DNA of 64,000 nt from Hofstenia miamia (taxonomy: Eukaryota > Xenacoelomorpha > Acoela > Hofsteniidae): NCBI GenBank assembly GCA_900660155.1, contig CABFPE010000500.1:247204-311203 (forward strand), written 5' to 3'. Below, one piece after another: positions 13,590 to 25,239 of this stretch; position 1 is the first letter of the stretch; each line of letters opens with the position of its first letter. Under the pieces are notes generated by a model. The model made no database searches, was not told where the DNA came from, and saw only the letters and a list, made by a program, of their open reading frames with translations. Both the position numbers and the translations under genes were made by a program.

Positions 13590-13843
13590 GATAGTTCCTG
13601 TCACTTGCTTTCAAAGAACAAAAACTCGTTTTGTTTTCAACATTGCGTGAGTTGCCTCAGTAGATCTTTCACGTTTTCGCTCTGATTAAAACCGCAAAGA
13701 CATGCATTGCTAAAATAGAAATACATACTGGCAATATTCAAAAAATTTGAACTGCCAATAGGAACTTGTGAGAATCCATGATTAGTGTTTTGTTCCACTC
13801 TATCGAACAGTTCCAGTAGCATAATTTCTACATTTTTTGTCAC
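13590..13843 (-). mobile_element. Possible LINE C-terminal remnant
   Basis: The minus strand reads NHGFSQVPIGSSNF, then ACLCGFNQSENVKDLL and a C a few residues later. This resembles the HG...C-x-C...H/C tail after the RNase H or RT domain of Jockey/I-type LINEs, with the histidine lost. It is short and the match is weak. An unrelated reading frame is possible. Confidence 0.25.
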
Positions 13844-15160
13844 TCCAGCTTAAAGCCTGTGATATGCTCCTGATCAATCGCTTACTGATACGCAATCGGG
13901 ACCTTGATTTCATAACGTTCTCGAATTCCCACTCTTCTCGCTCTGACAGTGTTGTCACATTCTCTGTTCGTCATCCCAAGAAACATCGCACACTTCACTT
14001 GTTTTTTAATCGGCTTATGATTCTGCTAACTTCCTCTTGACTCTCAGCCCTCCAACTGTTATTGACTTTTTTCAATGCAATGCCCTTGTTAATCAGGCGT
14101 AATGCAACTATTTAATTAGCTTCTAATGAAACGGGCTGAAAATAATTTGTAGATAGTTTGCAAATTATATTACCCGAGAGTGCCCTGACTTTCAGAGCTC
14201 TGGATTTATTAGAACTTGAGAAATACAGCTTCAATTTTTTTTGAAATTTTATAATTGTAGTAGTGGCGCTGATTACAACTTTTTTAAAATATTATCGAGG
14301 CGCCTATCATGAACTAAGCATTTATAATAGGCGACTCTGATTATTCAATTGTAATTTTTCATTTAATATTAGTATATCTTCCTATAGTTAGAATTATTAG
14401 ATGATAACAAAAAGCAATGAACATATTTGAATACTTATTTCCCGCTTTTAGGATGCTTCACTTAGCAACTCTAAATATAGATATTTCCTTTCCTTTCAAA
14501 AATTTTTCACGGACTTTCTGATCAATATTGCAAATTCGCCATGGCTAAAATACATTGAAGAAAACGTAATAGATGTAAAAATAAAATTAGATGCAAATGA
14601 AACTAGTTTTATGTCGATCTGAGTATTATTCGCTGAACAATCAACGTTATTCCAATGGCATATTATTCATAAAATCTTCTGTAGGCAATGACCTAAATAA
14701 AATATTGATTGCGCAGCGAACAATGTTCATACTGTCTTCGAACCATTTTTATTTTCTTCTAAGTCACATTTTATACCTAGAACGTGCTTTTGAATCGATT
14801 TAGAACGAGGATTAGTTCAAAGCAACTAATTATCACTCAAACTTCTCCTGCCATTACAATGGTTACTGTTAAGAATTTTCATCAAGAACATTAAATTTGA
14901 TCTTATTTATATGTAAAATAATGTAGAAGAAAACACCCATGCAACAGACCCCCAGTTGTTGCCATTTCCGAGTTTAAATCTTACTTAGTGTGCACAGCCC
15001 TTGTCAAAAAGTGCTTAATGTCGTTTCCGTCAAGTTCAGCTTGTGGACATGATTAACTAAGAGCGCAATTAGTGAAAGACCTGATTACAAAGGACAACAG
15101 CAATCTATCGTTGTGTTGCTTTCACGGAGTTTGTTAATGCAGTTTTATGTGGTAAGGTTC
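13844..15160. other. AT-rich sequence without recognisable genes
   Basis: Short open frames (for example 13837-14040 and 14591-14803) have no family motif. Some of the last 150 bases may belong to the decayed RLE retroelement that follows. Confidence 0.45.
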
Positions 15161-15585
15161 CAAATTTGTTGTTGACCTTTCGTGTAAAAAGAGTACTGGT
15201 CGCTTCTCCCGCCACAACACACTTACTGATATTATTATGCGAGCACTCAATTGTTGCCATGTGCCCTCTGTATTAGAACCACCTGGTTTGTCACGTTTAG
15301 ACGGCAAACGACCTAACAAAATGACTTTGGTTCCATGGAGGTGAGGTCGAATTCTTCTTTAGGATGTAACTGCAGTTGATATTCTGGCCCCAAGTAGAGT
15401 TAACAATTATGCTCCATTCAAAGCTGCAAAAGAGGCTGAGCAAACTAAGATAAATAAATACCGTCAACTAATTGATGCTGGCTACGACGTTCAACCCATA
15501 GCCTTTGAAGTTCAAGGCAATTGTGGATCTGAATCTCAAAAAACTTGCTGTTCGTATCCGTGTGTGCACCAAGTAAGTTTATTCT
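15160..15585 (+). mobile_element. RLE-type retroelement endonuclease remnant
   Basis: One + strand frame reads [50 protein letters not shown] and finally KINKYRQLIDAGYDVQPIA. This is the pattern of the C-terminal zinc-knuckle and restriction-like endonuclease region seen in many invertebrate non-LTR retroelement polyproteins. The catalytic-type acidic positions lie near 15300 and 15363. Two in-frame stops (TGA at 15342, TAG at 15360, the latter where the family usually has Trp) show it is dead. RT and other upstream parts are missing. I infer the endonuclease role from the family pattern; the clade is not assigned. Confidence 0.6.
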
Positions 15586-16149
15586 CAGGAATTCCTTATG
15601 CAAGAATCAGTGTTGCAATTGAAATGCTAAATAGTGGCTGTGTCGTTCGCACAATTGATTTAATAAAACAGTTGGACAAAGATTTCTGCTTGTAGGTGCA
15701 TCTCTTCTTCTCTCATCATAGCTTCTTATAAATGAAGTTCAATATGTTTTTTATGGTAAGATCTGTATTTTAGGAAGTTTTGCTTCAATATGTCGGAAAT
15801 TCAAACTAGTCCTGAATCAATCTGAACAATATTAGGTGCGCAATCGAGGCGTATACAAAAAATACTGAAAACTATAAAGTTTTTTCCAAAACAATGTCAA
15901 ATGATAGAGTATTTTGAGCAATTTCAAATGGATTCAACTAGTTACTTAGCTTACTTCATATTATCCATATAAAACCAATTGTTTTCTTAAAAATTTAGTT
16001 CATAATGATAATTGCAATCAGTGGCGTCTAATTATTTTACAAAAATCATTAGCGGTGTTATAATAGTTAAAAAATGAAAAACTTCGCCGCTATAAATAGT
16101 GGAAGGTATTCAGCGAGGCTGTAACAATTTTACTACTATATGACTGACC

Positions 16150-16580
16150 GCCGTTGGTTGGATTTGACAACCTGTTTGACAGAAAGGTATAAGATACGAA
16201 TAATGAAAAATTCATTTCTAAACACAGCTATAAACATGTGGAATGAATTACCAAAATATATTAAACAAATAAGTAAATTAAAAAACTTTAAAATGGATAT
16301 TTAAAAATATTTTGCACTTATAATATAAAAAAACCGAAATGGCGAGGTTATAAATTTTATAATCCTGATTACTCTATTAATAGAAACTAGCAATCGTCAT
16401 AGCCCAAGTTGTTTTCTTTTTTTCTTTAGTTTTGTATTTTTTTCTTAACGCTTTCAGAATTTGTTATCAGTATTTCTATTTATTGTTAAAACAATTTCTG
16501 AATATAGATTTTTCTTCTCTCTTCTCTTCAGAAAGTCGGAAACCCAGTTAATAATATATATATATATATATGTATATATG
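16150..16580 (+). mobile_element. LINE 3' fragment with (TA)n tail
   Basis: The frame reads RYKIRIMKNSFLNTAINMWN followed by ELPKYIKQISKLKNFK. The NSF...WNELP (16239-16250) pattern is the signature C-terminus of CR1/L2/Jockey-type LINE ORF2 proteins. About 300 bases of 3' UTR-like sequence and a (TA)n tract (16554-16579) follow. Only the last few dozen codons survive, which is usual for a severely 5'-truncated insertion. Confidence 0.6.
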
Positions 16581-18276
16581 GGTACAATTCGGAGCATGTT
16601 CGCCAATTATTAGACGGTGAGGTATTCGGAAGTATACTATCGAATGATCTATTCCTATGAGTCGCACATAATCTGGGTTATTTATATAACAATAACCATG
16701 TTCTTTAATATATTGCTATTAGCTTAGGTAGACTCAACTTATATTAACTTTTATCTTATTATGTTTTAATATTATGTTATTAATTCAATATAGATTGATT
16801 CCATGATGCTTAGTTTTCCACTGCCCGGATATAAACTTCAGGTCCGTAGACACAATGATTTCTCAGATAGTGTCTCAGAAAACTTTGAAAGGGCTCAGTT
16901 TCTGATTTTACCTTAAGATTGATATCAGTACTCACGACTATTGGGGGAATTTTAAATATGATGTTTCTCACGTAATAATATTTATAATTTGCCAATATCA
17001 AATTGTATTATAATATCGATCTTGAATATTCCTAGCGTCATACTTACTCATATATTAAGTAAATTTTCTAGCAAATACTTGATCAGCGATGAATGAATTG
17101 CCTAACCAATATTTGTTCGCATTGTTTCATATACATTTGGTTTTGCAGAATTCTAAGTGTTCTGATATAAATGATTGATTCCAATGCTCCTATATTTTGT
17201 CTAATAAATTTCAAGCTTTTCAATGCAATTAATTAATGTACAACTTTGTAAAATCTTTTAAAATGTTCACTCTTATTATCGTTTTTAAGTTAAAGACTTT
17301 TAAAATAGGCAAATTATACACATCAAAAAAGCATCGCTGGTTTCAACCATTATATCACTAAATTAGGTCTTGCTTAAGCCTCTGTAACCTAGCATTTTTA
17401 CAATTATGATGATTTCTATAAACAATTTTTAAATACTTATTACTGACGAACTAATAAATATATCCAAAATGTGAAAATATCACAGGATAGAGATTAGTCA
17501 CTTCTACCATTTCCAACGTTATATTGCACTTTATCTGATCTTGCGCACGGCATACCTGAACGAAGCTTTGTTGGTTAATGTACACAAAATAGTTGACGTA
17601 AGTCGTTGCTGTCATGGGCTTTAGTTCTCCGATTATTTCAACATTAGTTATTAAAAAATTTGAAAGTTCTTACAAAAATCGGATTTTTAATTTAATAAAA
17701 TTATTCGTTCCAAATTCAGATGCAAGACAGAACTGTACTCCAAAGAAATTAACAAGGGGCTTCTATCTTGAGTTTTGTATTTTTATGATATATTTTGATC
17801 ATAATTAATTTTCTCAACAAATATAATCAAACACTCGAATACAAATATACATTTAACAAAGGGGCTGTCCCCCCCAATCTAATTTAACAAGGTGGGCTGA
17901 GCCCCAGAGCACCCCCTCGAGTACACCCCTGATGCAAGAATAATATCTATCACAATTTTATCTATGTGAAATAAACAAATTGTATCTCTATGTATATAAT
18001 GAGCAGTTTAGGACTGGTTAACTAGTTACATACCCTTAAATCCATATTCAGATTTTGCAGTTTATTGGTTGTTGCACCAGCGCCAGTATCTTATATGTTT
18101 ATAGACGAAAAGAAATACTTCTATGTATTGTTAGTAGCTATATACAAAATTTTTATCATTTACCGCTGAAATCTCCACGTTAAGCAATCGCAACAAATTA
18201 CAATCGATGTAAATTTATATTTTCACATTTGAAAAGTTGTTATTAAATTGTAGGTGAATAATATTTTCCTTATTTT
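16581..18276. other. AT-rich sequence without recognisable genes
   Basis: No gene or family motif seen. The only notable feature is a GC-rich direct repeat at 17851-17912, listed separately. Confidence 0.5.
17851..17912. repeat. Two-copy imperfect tandem repeat, GC-rich
   Basis: Two 31-base units follow one another, both opening with ATTTAACAA and then a G-rich and C-rich core (GGGGCTG...CCCC versus GTGGGCTGAGCCCC). They stand out in an AT-rich background and may be the end of an unrecognised transposon. Confidence 0.5.
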
Positions 18277-19792
18277 CGCATAACTATCAACTAGTTGAGG
18301 GATGGCACGACAGGGTGTGGGAGAATCAATGCCCTGCGTAAATTGTTGCAGAAAATTGAAGCCATTGGCCCAATGCATGGTTACTTCCCAAATACAATGA
18401 AAACAAAACTTCTCGTGAAGCCAGAATGGCTGAATGATGCTAATTTTCTTTTTGAAGGGACAAATATCGAAATAATCACTGAGGAGACACGATTACTTGG
18501 ATCAGTGATTGGTACTGAACACTTCACGATGCAATATATCAGAAAACTGATGACCAAATGGTGTACAGAACTTAGGCTATTAATTTAAGTAGCAGAAAAA
18601 GAGCCGCATGCTGCGCTGGCTTGCCTAACAAAAGGCCTGGCAAGCAAATACACTTTTCTCTGCCGCACCACGCAAGGAATTGGTGAGCTCATGAAACCTC
18701 TGCAAGACCACATTGACGCAATGGGATCCGTTCTTTTTGGTAAAGCTGTGGAGCCGACTCTACTAGAAGTGCTCAAACTGCCATGTAGAGAAGGAGGAAT
18801 TGGTCTCCCAGATGTCATTCGCACTGATCCACAATATGAGGACTCAAAGGCTATATGTTCTCGACTCGTTGATGCCACAAGAATGAATAGTGAAGAAGAC
18901 ATTGAACTAATAACAAGCCATCAACAGAAAATAAAGATCGAAAGAATACAAGCCAAGAATGCTACAATGCGATAGAAACAAGCAGATACAAGAAACAGAA
19001 TGAGTGCCGAATTAAGATCAGTTGACCTGGCAAAAGAGACGGGAGCTTCCTCATGGCTGACTTGTCCGTCAATCGAATCAGAAGGTTGCTATCTTCCAAA
19101 ACGCCAATTCCAAGACGCACTTTGTCTTTGATATGGGATAACACCCGAACATATGTCGTCAAAATGTGCTTGTGGGGCAGGTTTCATTGTTGAATATGTT
19201 CTGTCATGCCCGAAAGGAGGATTCCCAATCATCCGTCACAATGAAGTCAGGGACTTCCTTGCATCAGTCTTGACTGATGTGTGCCATGACATTGCTATCG
19301 AACTCCAACTTATCCCAGTGGACAGGCCTATGCCGAGCAGAACCAATGTTCAATATGGTGTCCGTCTTGACATTGCAGCGAGCAGAGTTTGGGGGCAGAT
19401 TTGAGCACACAATGTTCCATGTCCGTATATTTAATCCATTGTGCAAAAAAATTGTTGGAGACATTGAAGCAGTTTACAAGAAGCATGAAAACGAGAAGAA
19501 ACAGCAATATCAGGCTAGAGTTTGCTTTGTAATTGCTTTCTCAGGATGGCATGCACCTGCCACACAAGCTCTCGTGAAAAGATTAGCCACTTTCCTTTCA
19601 GACAAATTGGAATTACCAACTCACACCACCACCAATTGGCTGAGGAGGAGGATTGCATTTGCCATGATCAGATTATCTATATGTGCCTCAGAGGAGCAAG
19701 ATCGAATTGCCATATGCCAGCCAGATCTTGGGATCCATATGCAATCTCTTTGTCTGAAAAATCACGCTATAAAATACCAAAGAGATGGATAA
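18277..19792 (+). mobile_element. Broken non-LTR retroelement: RT C-terminus plus RLE-like endonuclease
   Basis: One frame runs from about 18295 to 19404 with three in-frame stops (18586, 18973, about 19128), then shifts frame near 19395 and ends at 19792. It starts at the RT catalytic box: the position of the usual YADD reads RDGTTGCGRI, so the site is truncated or degenerate. GPMHGYFPNTMKTKLLVKPE (RT palm/thumb) follows, then LPCREGGIGLPDV. A cysteine/histidine knuckle comes next (CACGAGFIVEYVLSCPKGGF, then RHNEVRD), then RLDIAASRVWG and FHVRIFNP. The last part resembles the restriction-like endonuclease region of a retroelement family common in cnidarians, sponges and other invertebrates. 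It is 5'-truncated and inactive, and I cannot assign a clade. Its 3' end is obscured by the duplication at 19595-21162. Confidence 0.65.
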
Positions 19793-21162
19793 AGTCTAAA
19801 CAGAACGATTTGGCTTCTAGTTGATCTCTGAAATTCTCAAAAATAAAAAAAATTATGAATCTGAATGCTCGATGCAAATTAAAAAGCATAGAAGGCGCAT
19901 AGTTATAGAAGATAGTGAAAAAGAGAACGAAAGGGAATTTGTATCTTCTGTTAAAGAATTAGGTGGAGATGGCAAAATATCTTCAGAAAAATTACAGAAA
20001 AAGCACAGAAAGTGAATATCATAGTCTTGAGGCAGTAAAGATCAGCCTTAATGCGCATATTGAATGCTTACTGTACTAACATGTTTTCCAAATTGTTTTC
20101 TAGCATGTGTATTTATTTGTTATTATTTTGTTTATTTTCATTCATGTATATTTAGTTAACTATATTTTATAACTGATTTACTAAAATTAGTGGAATGGTA
20201 AGCCCAAGAATGACTCTATTGTATTATAAAGCCATTTCTGTAAACTATTAGATTCATGTATATGTAATGCATGCCTGATACTGATACTATTAGTGTTTGA
20301 ATGCATGGCAGTGCAATTCATGCGCAGGTCGTTTTCAGCCATCTTGGGACTGTTGTGTAAATCCGTTCAGTTCTGGGGNCTTTCAGACAAATTGGAATTA
20401 CCAACTCACACCACCACCAATTGGCTGAGGAGGAGGATTGCATTTGCCATGATCAGATTATCTATATGTGCCTCAGAGGAGCAAGATCGAATTGCCATAT
20501 GCCAGCCAGATCTTGGGATCCATATGCAATCTCTTTGTCTGAAAAATCACGCTATAAAATACCAAAGAGATGGATAAAGTCTAAACAGAACGATTTGGCT
20601 TCTAGTTGATCTCTGAAATTGTCAAAAATAAAAAAAATTATGAATCTGAATGCTCGATGCAAATTAAAAAGCATAGAAGGCGCATAGTTATAGAAGATAG
20701 TGAAAAAGAGAATGAAAGGGAATTTGTATCTTCTGTTAAAGAATTAGGTGGAGATGGCAAAATATCTTCAGAAGAATTACAGAAAAGCACAGAAAGTGAA
20801 TATCGTAGTCTTGAGGCAGTAAAGATCAGCCTTAATGCACATATTGAATGCTTACTGTACTAACATGTTTTCCAAATTGTTTTCTAGCATGTGTATTTAT
20901 TTGTTATTATTTTGTTTATTTTCATTCATGTATATTTAGTTAACTATATTTTATAACTGATTTACTAAAATTAGTGGAATGGTAAGCCCAAGAATGACTC
21001 TATTGTATTATAAAGCCATTTCTGTAAACTATTAGATTCATGTATATGTAATGCATGCCTGATACTGATACTATTAGTGTTTGAATGCATGGCAGTGCAA
21101 TTCATGCGCAGGTCGTTTTCAGCCATCTTGGGACTGTTGTGTAAATCCGTTCAGTTCTGGGG
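19595..21162 (+). repeat. 784-bp tandem duplication split by a single N
   Basis: Copy 1 is 19595-20378, an N is at 20379, and copy 2 is 20380-21162 (783 bp). They differ by a one-base indel in an A run near 20000/20780 and a few substitutions. Copy 2 repeats the end of the retroelement reading frame and about 570 bases of its presumed 3' UTR. The exact placement of N at the junction suggests two overlapping contig ends left unmerged, not a biological duplication. Confidence 0.85.
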
Positions 21163-22200
21163 CTGTTGATCCAGATTGTTCTCATGTTACTATTGATGGC
21201 AGCTTTGTTGTCTTGCTTTGGCACTAATTGCCACATAATCCTGGATGCTACCAATGCAGAACATATCTGTAGTAGTTACAATTGTATTATATCTGTATCA
21301 GTCCAGCTGCTCAGTAAGCTGGCCTCGTTAATGTATACTATTTTAAATTGCTTATGTCTAAATGGTACTCCTGGAGGTCCTAATTTTGTGAGATTAGATG
21401 CTATGCTATCACTGTGTTATTGCTTTTCTATATTGCTAACTAGGATGATGCTAAATGGTGACCCTCATATGTTATAAGAACACTCTCTTGTTCTGAAAAC
21501 TTCANCATTAGAAACAGCAGCCTTTCTTCCTTTGAGACCCCCGGAGGGTGGATCAAGTGAAGAAAGGCGATCGAAAACCAAATTCCACTAAGCCTTTCCT
21601 ATCCTATCCCAAGAACCTCAACATTATTGTGATGTTGTACCACTATTAAAATTCACTTTCTAACTTAAATCCAATTAGTAATACAATGTTTTTATGACAT
21701 CTTGACATTGTTTCAACCTTCTTCAACATTGAATCATCAAGAATCCTAAGGATCTTCAGGATTTCTGAAGGTTTTCTCNGCAATACCTCTCTCAAAACTG
21801 ACTTACTTTATGATAATGGTTAATTATACTCAATCATCTCTAAAACATTAACTAAAACTAAATTAATGGAACTAGTAATGGATCAAGCCAAAGACATAAA
21901 TGATATGGAAACTAGAATATCCACTTTAGAGAGACAATTGTCTTAATCATTGCATTCCCAAATCAAAAAAAAATTTGTGATGCAAGAACAGTTCCAAAGG
22001 TTTGAGTCATCAATGTGAGAAAAACTAATTTTAATTAGAACTAACATATTAGAAACTATTACAAACTTGAAACCCAATATTAACCTTACTTAGTCTGCTC
22101 AACAGCCAGATGCCAAAACTTTCAATGAACCAACACAAAACAACAACCCACTGTTGCCACCACCAAGTCAGTCTGCCTTCCAACCAATATAGCAACACCA
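21163..22200 (+). other. Junction region before the Gypsy-type element
   Basis: No recognisable gene. It has single Ns at 21505 and 21780. From about 21550 the + strand becomes A/C-rich and G-poor like the Gypsy-type element that follows, so its 5' leader probably starts around here. I looked for an LTR shared with the sequence after 29.8 kb and found none. Confidence 0.45.
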
Positions 22201-22919
22201 ATGCCAGTAACTCCCAACAACATCCTAAATACAAAATCAAAGAAATGTATATCAATGCTACCAGATGAACTTTTAAAAACTGATCTTAAACTCCACAAGA
22301 TGCCACAATACTTTACCAGCAAATTTGATATTAAAGGACAAACATTCCAAGAGTGGATCATACTCTTTGAAATCTACCTTGTACAACAATGTGGTACAAA
22401 ACAAAATGGAGCCACACAAATGCTTCTCTTTCTAAAAGACTGTGCTCTGCAGGTATATCTAAACCTTGACGCCAATATTAAAACAAATTATGACAAACTT
22501 GTTGCTTTTATGAACAAACAATTCTACAATAAATGCACAAGAAAACAATACTGAATGCAACTTGACAAAGGCGAGGACATAATCAATTATATTTACAAAG
22601 TATACCATTTATTACACCCTTCACAAGAAGAAGACCACTACTATCCCCAAGATCTATATTCATATGTCCACATGGGTCTACCCACTTCAATAAAAAACCA
22701 CTTTGAAAATAAATGCGACATTGACAATGATATCAACACCCTCATTAAAAAAGCTGTTAATATCTAACTCACTGTAGAGAATAATGAATGCATAAATCAC
22801 CTTGCTGTAACACAAGTAAGAAAGATGATCTTCAGAAAGCCATAGCTGATAAACCAGAGGATTTCCCATTTGTCAAATGCAAAAGATGCAGCAAAAAAGG
22901 CCACCTAAAACCTGATTGC
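22201..22919 (+). pseudogene. Gag-like region with CCHC zinc knuckle
   Basis: It reads MPQYFTSKFDIKGQTFQEW, then LYSYVHMGLPTSIKNHFENK. A TGA at 22552-22554 interrupts the same frame. After a frameshift a knuckle appears, CKRCSKKGHLKPDC (C-x2-C-x4-H-x4-C), the nucleic-acid-binding motif of retroelement nucleocapsids. The product would package element RNA; as it stands it cannot be made. Confidence 0.65.
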
Positions 22920-23041
22920 AAAAAAATAATATACTTTGTCAACAAAGACGGATACTAGACATCTGAGGATATTGAAAATCATGAAAATGCAGAGTCTAAT
23001 GACAAAGATTTAAACAAATAGGGGTGCTGCCCCAAGACTGA

Positions 23042-23584
23042 GTGAAGGAGCTGCTGATCATGACAGACTTATTAGAAAGAAATTTAATACCAATAATGAT
23101 CAATAACTGCAACATCAAAGCTGCAGTCAATACTGGCACATCAATCACAATTTTGCATGATATGTGCACTCACAACATTGGTTGGAATCACAGTGACATA
23201 ACAGCAAATGAGACAAGACTCATCAGCACTTCAGGTGATTACATTAATGTAAAAGGAACCATAAGATATGCAAAGATCACAATATAAAATGTCAAATTCA
23301 AACAAGACATTCATATCATTGATACAATGAACCAACCACTGCCCTATGAAATGATAATTGGTTGGGATTTCTTAACAGAAAATAACTATCTAATAGACTA
23401 CAGCAGCAGAACTCTTACAATCCAAGAAGACAAAAACATCTCTGTATTGTTAGCCACCAAGTGTACAACTGCTTTGGAATTCTCATTAACCAAAAATTTA
23501 AGATTAGAGCCCTTTCACTGGCAGATTGCAAAAATTGTATCTAAAAAACCATTTGAAGGAGAAGCTGTCATCACCAACACCTAA
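23042..23584 (+). pseudogene. Retroelement aspartic protease remnant
   Basis: The catalytic D-T/S-G triad position reads AVNTGTSITIL, with Asn (AAT at 23129-23131) instead of the essential Asp. This would abolish activity. The C-terminal flap motif is recognisable in the next open segment as EMIIGWDFLTENNYLIDY. A stop and a frame change separate the two parts. Confidence 0.65.
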
Positions 23585-23716
23585 AGCATAAAGAACTCAT
23601 TAGTAACTGTTCTAAATAATGTTGTCTCAATCACAAACAATACTGGATACACTGCTATCCTGAACAACTCAAACAGAGTCATACCTCTTAACAGAAATAC
23701 CATCACACTTACTGGA

Positions 23717-25190
23717 ATGCCTCTAGAAAAATATGTGGTTAAACACAAACTGATACTTCTTTCACTGACAGAAAATCACCAAACCACCACAAAATTCTTA
23801 CTGCTACTCACTTCCAATACTCACCCACACTTAACTCAAGACAAATATAAAATGATAAAGAACATCATATCAACCAATGCAATCATATTCAACAATGATG
23901 AAATCAGCATCAGGAATGCTATTGGGGTTGAACACATTATTGAAACTACCTCAGACAAACCTATACCCCAAGCCTGCAGATGTGTACCAGCTAACATGCA
24001 GGACCAATACACAAAAACTCTATCAGAACTATTAAGCAATGGCATTATAAATCAAAGTCACAGCCCATATGCCTCACCAACAGTCTTCATTAAACAAGGC
24101 AATAAACACTGTCTGTGCATCAACTTCAGACAGCTAAACAACATCATGAAAAAGGATGCATACCCCCTTCCTCAAGTGGATGACATTCTATATAATGCCA
24201 CCAAATACAAAATCTTTTCAACATTGGACTTATGCAAAGCCTACTGGCAGGTACCAATGGGAGAGGAAGACATAGCAAAAACTGCCATCATCACAACCTA
24301 TGGTCTATTTGAATGGCTTTACATGGTGATTGGCCTTTACAATGCCCTGGCCACATTCCAATAATATGTCACAAAGATACTAGCACAAAACAACTGTCAA
24401 CTGTCAGAAGGTGTGGCTGCATATATTGACGACATCCTCATAGGTTCTCATGACGCCACCTCTCACTCAAAACAACTGGATGCAATACTAAAACTTTTAT
24501 TCAAAGCAGGCCTACAAGTTAATGCTAAAAAATGCTGCATTGCAAGAAATTCTGTAGTGTTCCTAGGCAGAAACATAAAAGAAGATAAAATAACTATTAA
24601 AGACAATGTGAAACAGCTAATAGACAAAATACAAGCCCTGCACTCTATCAAAGACCTCCAGCACTTTCTTGGCTTTATAAACTACTACCACATGTTTATT
24701 CCAAATCTAGCTGAAAAAAACATGACACATGTCTAACCTCCTCAAAAAGCAAAATGATTTTGAATGGACATGGCAACACCAGGAAGAGCTAGACACACTA
24801 AAAAAATCTATCAAAAACATCAAGCCACTAAATTTGCAGACACCAAATGATCTCTTCATCCTTGACTGCAATGCCAGTACAGTCACAATTGGAGCCACAC
24901 TGAGTCAAATTCAAAATGGAGAACAGCCCATTCAATGGTTTAGCTGAAAACTCAACACTTATCAAACCTCTAAAAAAATTCCAACACTTTCTCATTGGAA
25001 AAAAAACTATACTGTATGTACTGATAAGAGCAGCCTCTGTTGGCTCAAGAAATATGCAGGAGATCACTCATCTATTATTGCTCAGTGGATAGAATATCTC
25101 AATGATTTTAACTTTATCATAGAACACTGAAAGGGCAAATTGCACACAAATGCCAACATCTGGAGAGCATTGCCCCAATACCAACACAAG
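23717..25190 (+). pseudogene. Gypsy-type reverse transcriptase and RNase H
   Basis: RT motifs in order: GIINQSHSPYASPTVFIKQG, CINFRQLNN, STLDLCKAYWQVPM, then FGL-like IGLYNALATFQ, and the catalytic box YIDDILIGS at about 24422-24448. Next come HFLGFINYYHMFIPN and the start of RNase H, LFILDCNASTVTIGATLSQ. A TAA at 24362-24364 interrupts the RT just before the catalytic box and there is a frameshift near 24730. RNase H continues, with stops, to HTNANIWRALP near 25180. The catalytic residues survive but the frame is broken. Confidence 0.85.
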
Positions 25191-25239
25191 GACCACAAAG
25201 AGACTTCAATTTCATACTGCAGTGGCAATACTAAAAACT

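Noticed and set aside
20293-20577. Open frame running through the N at 20379
   Set aside because: It joins two contig ends across an ambiguous base and repeats the frame ending at 19792.
21166-21477. 103-codon hydrophobic frame, possibly a membrane protein
   Set aside because: There is no motif, and it lies in the presumed 3' UTR/junction sequence beside an assembly artefact.
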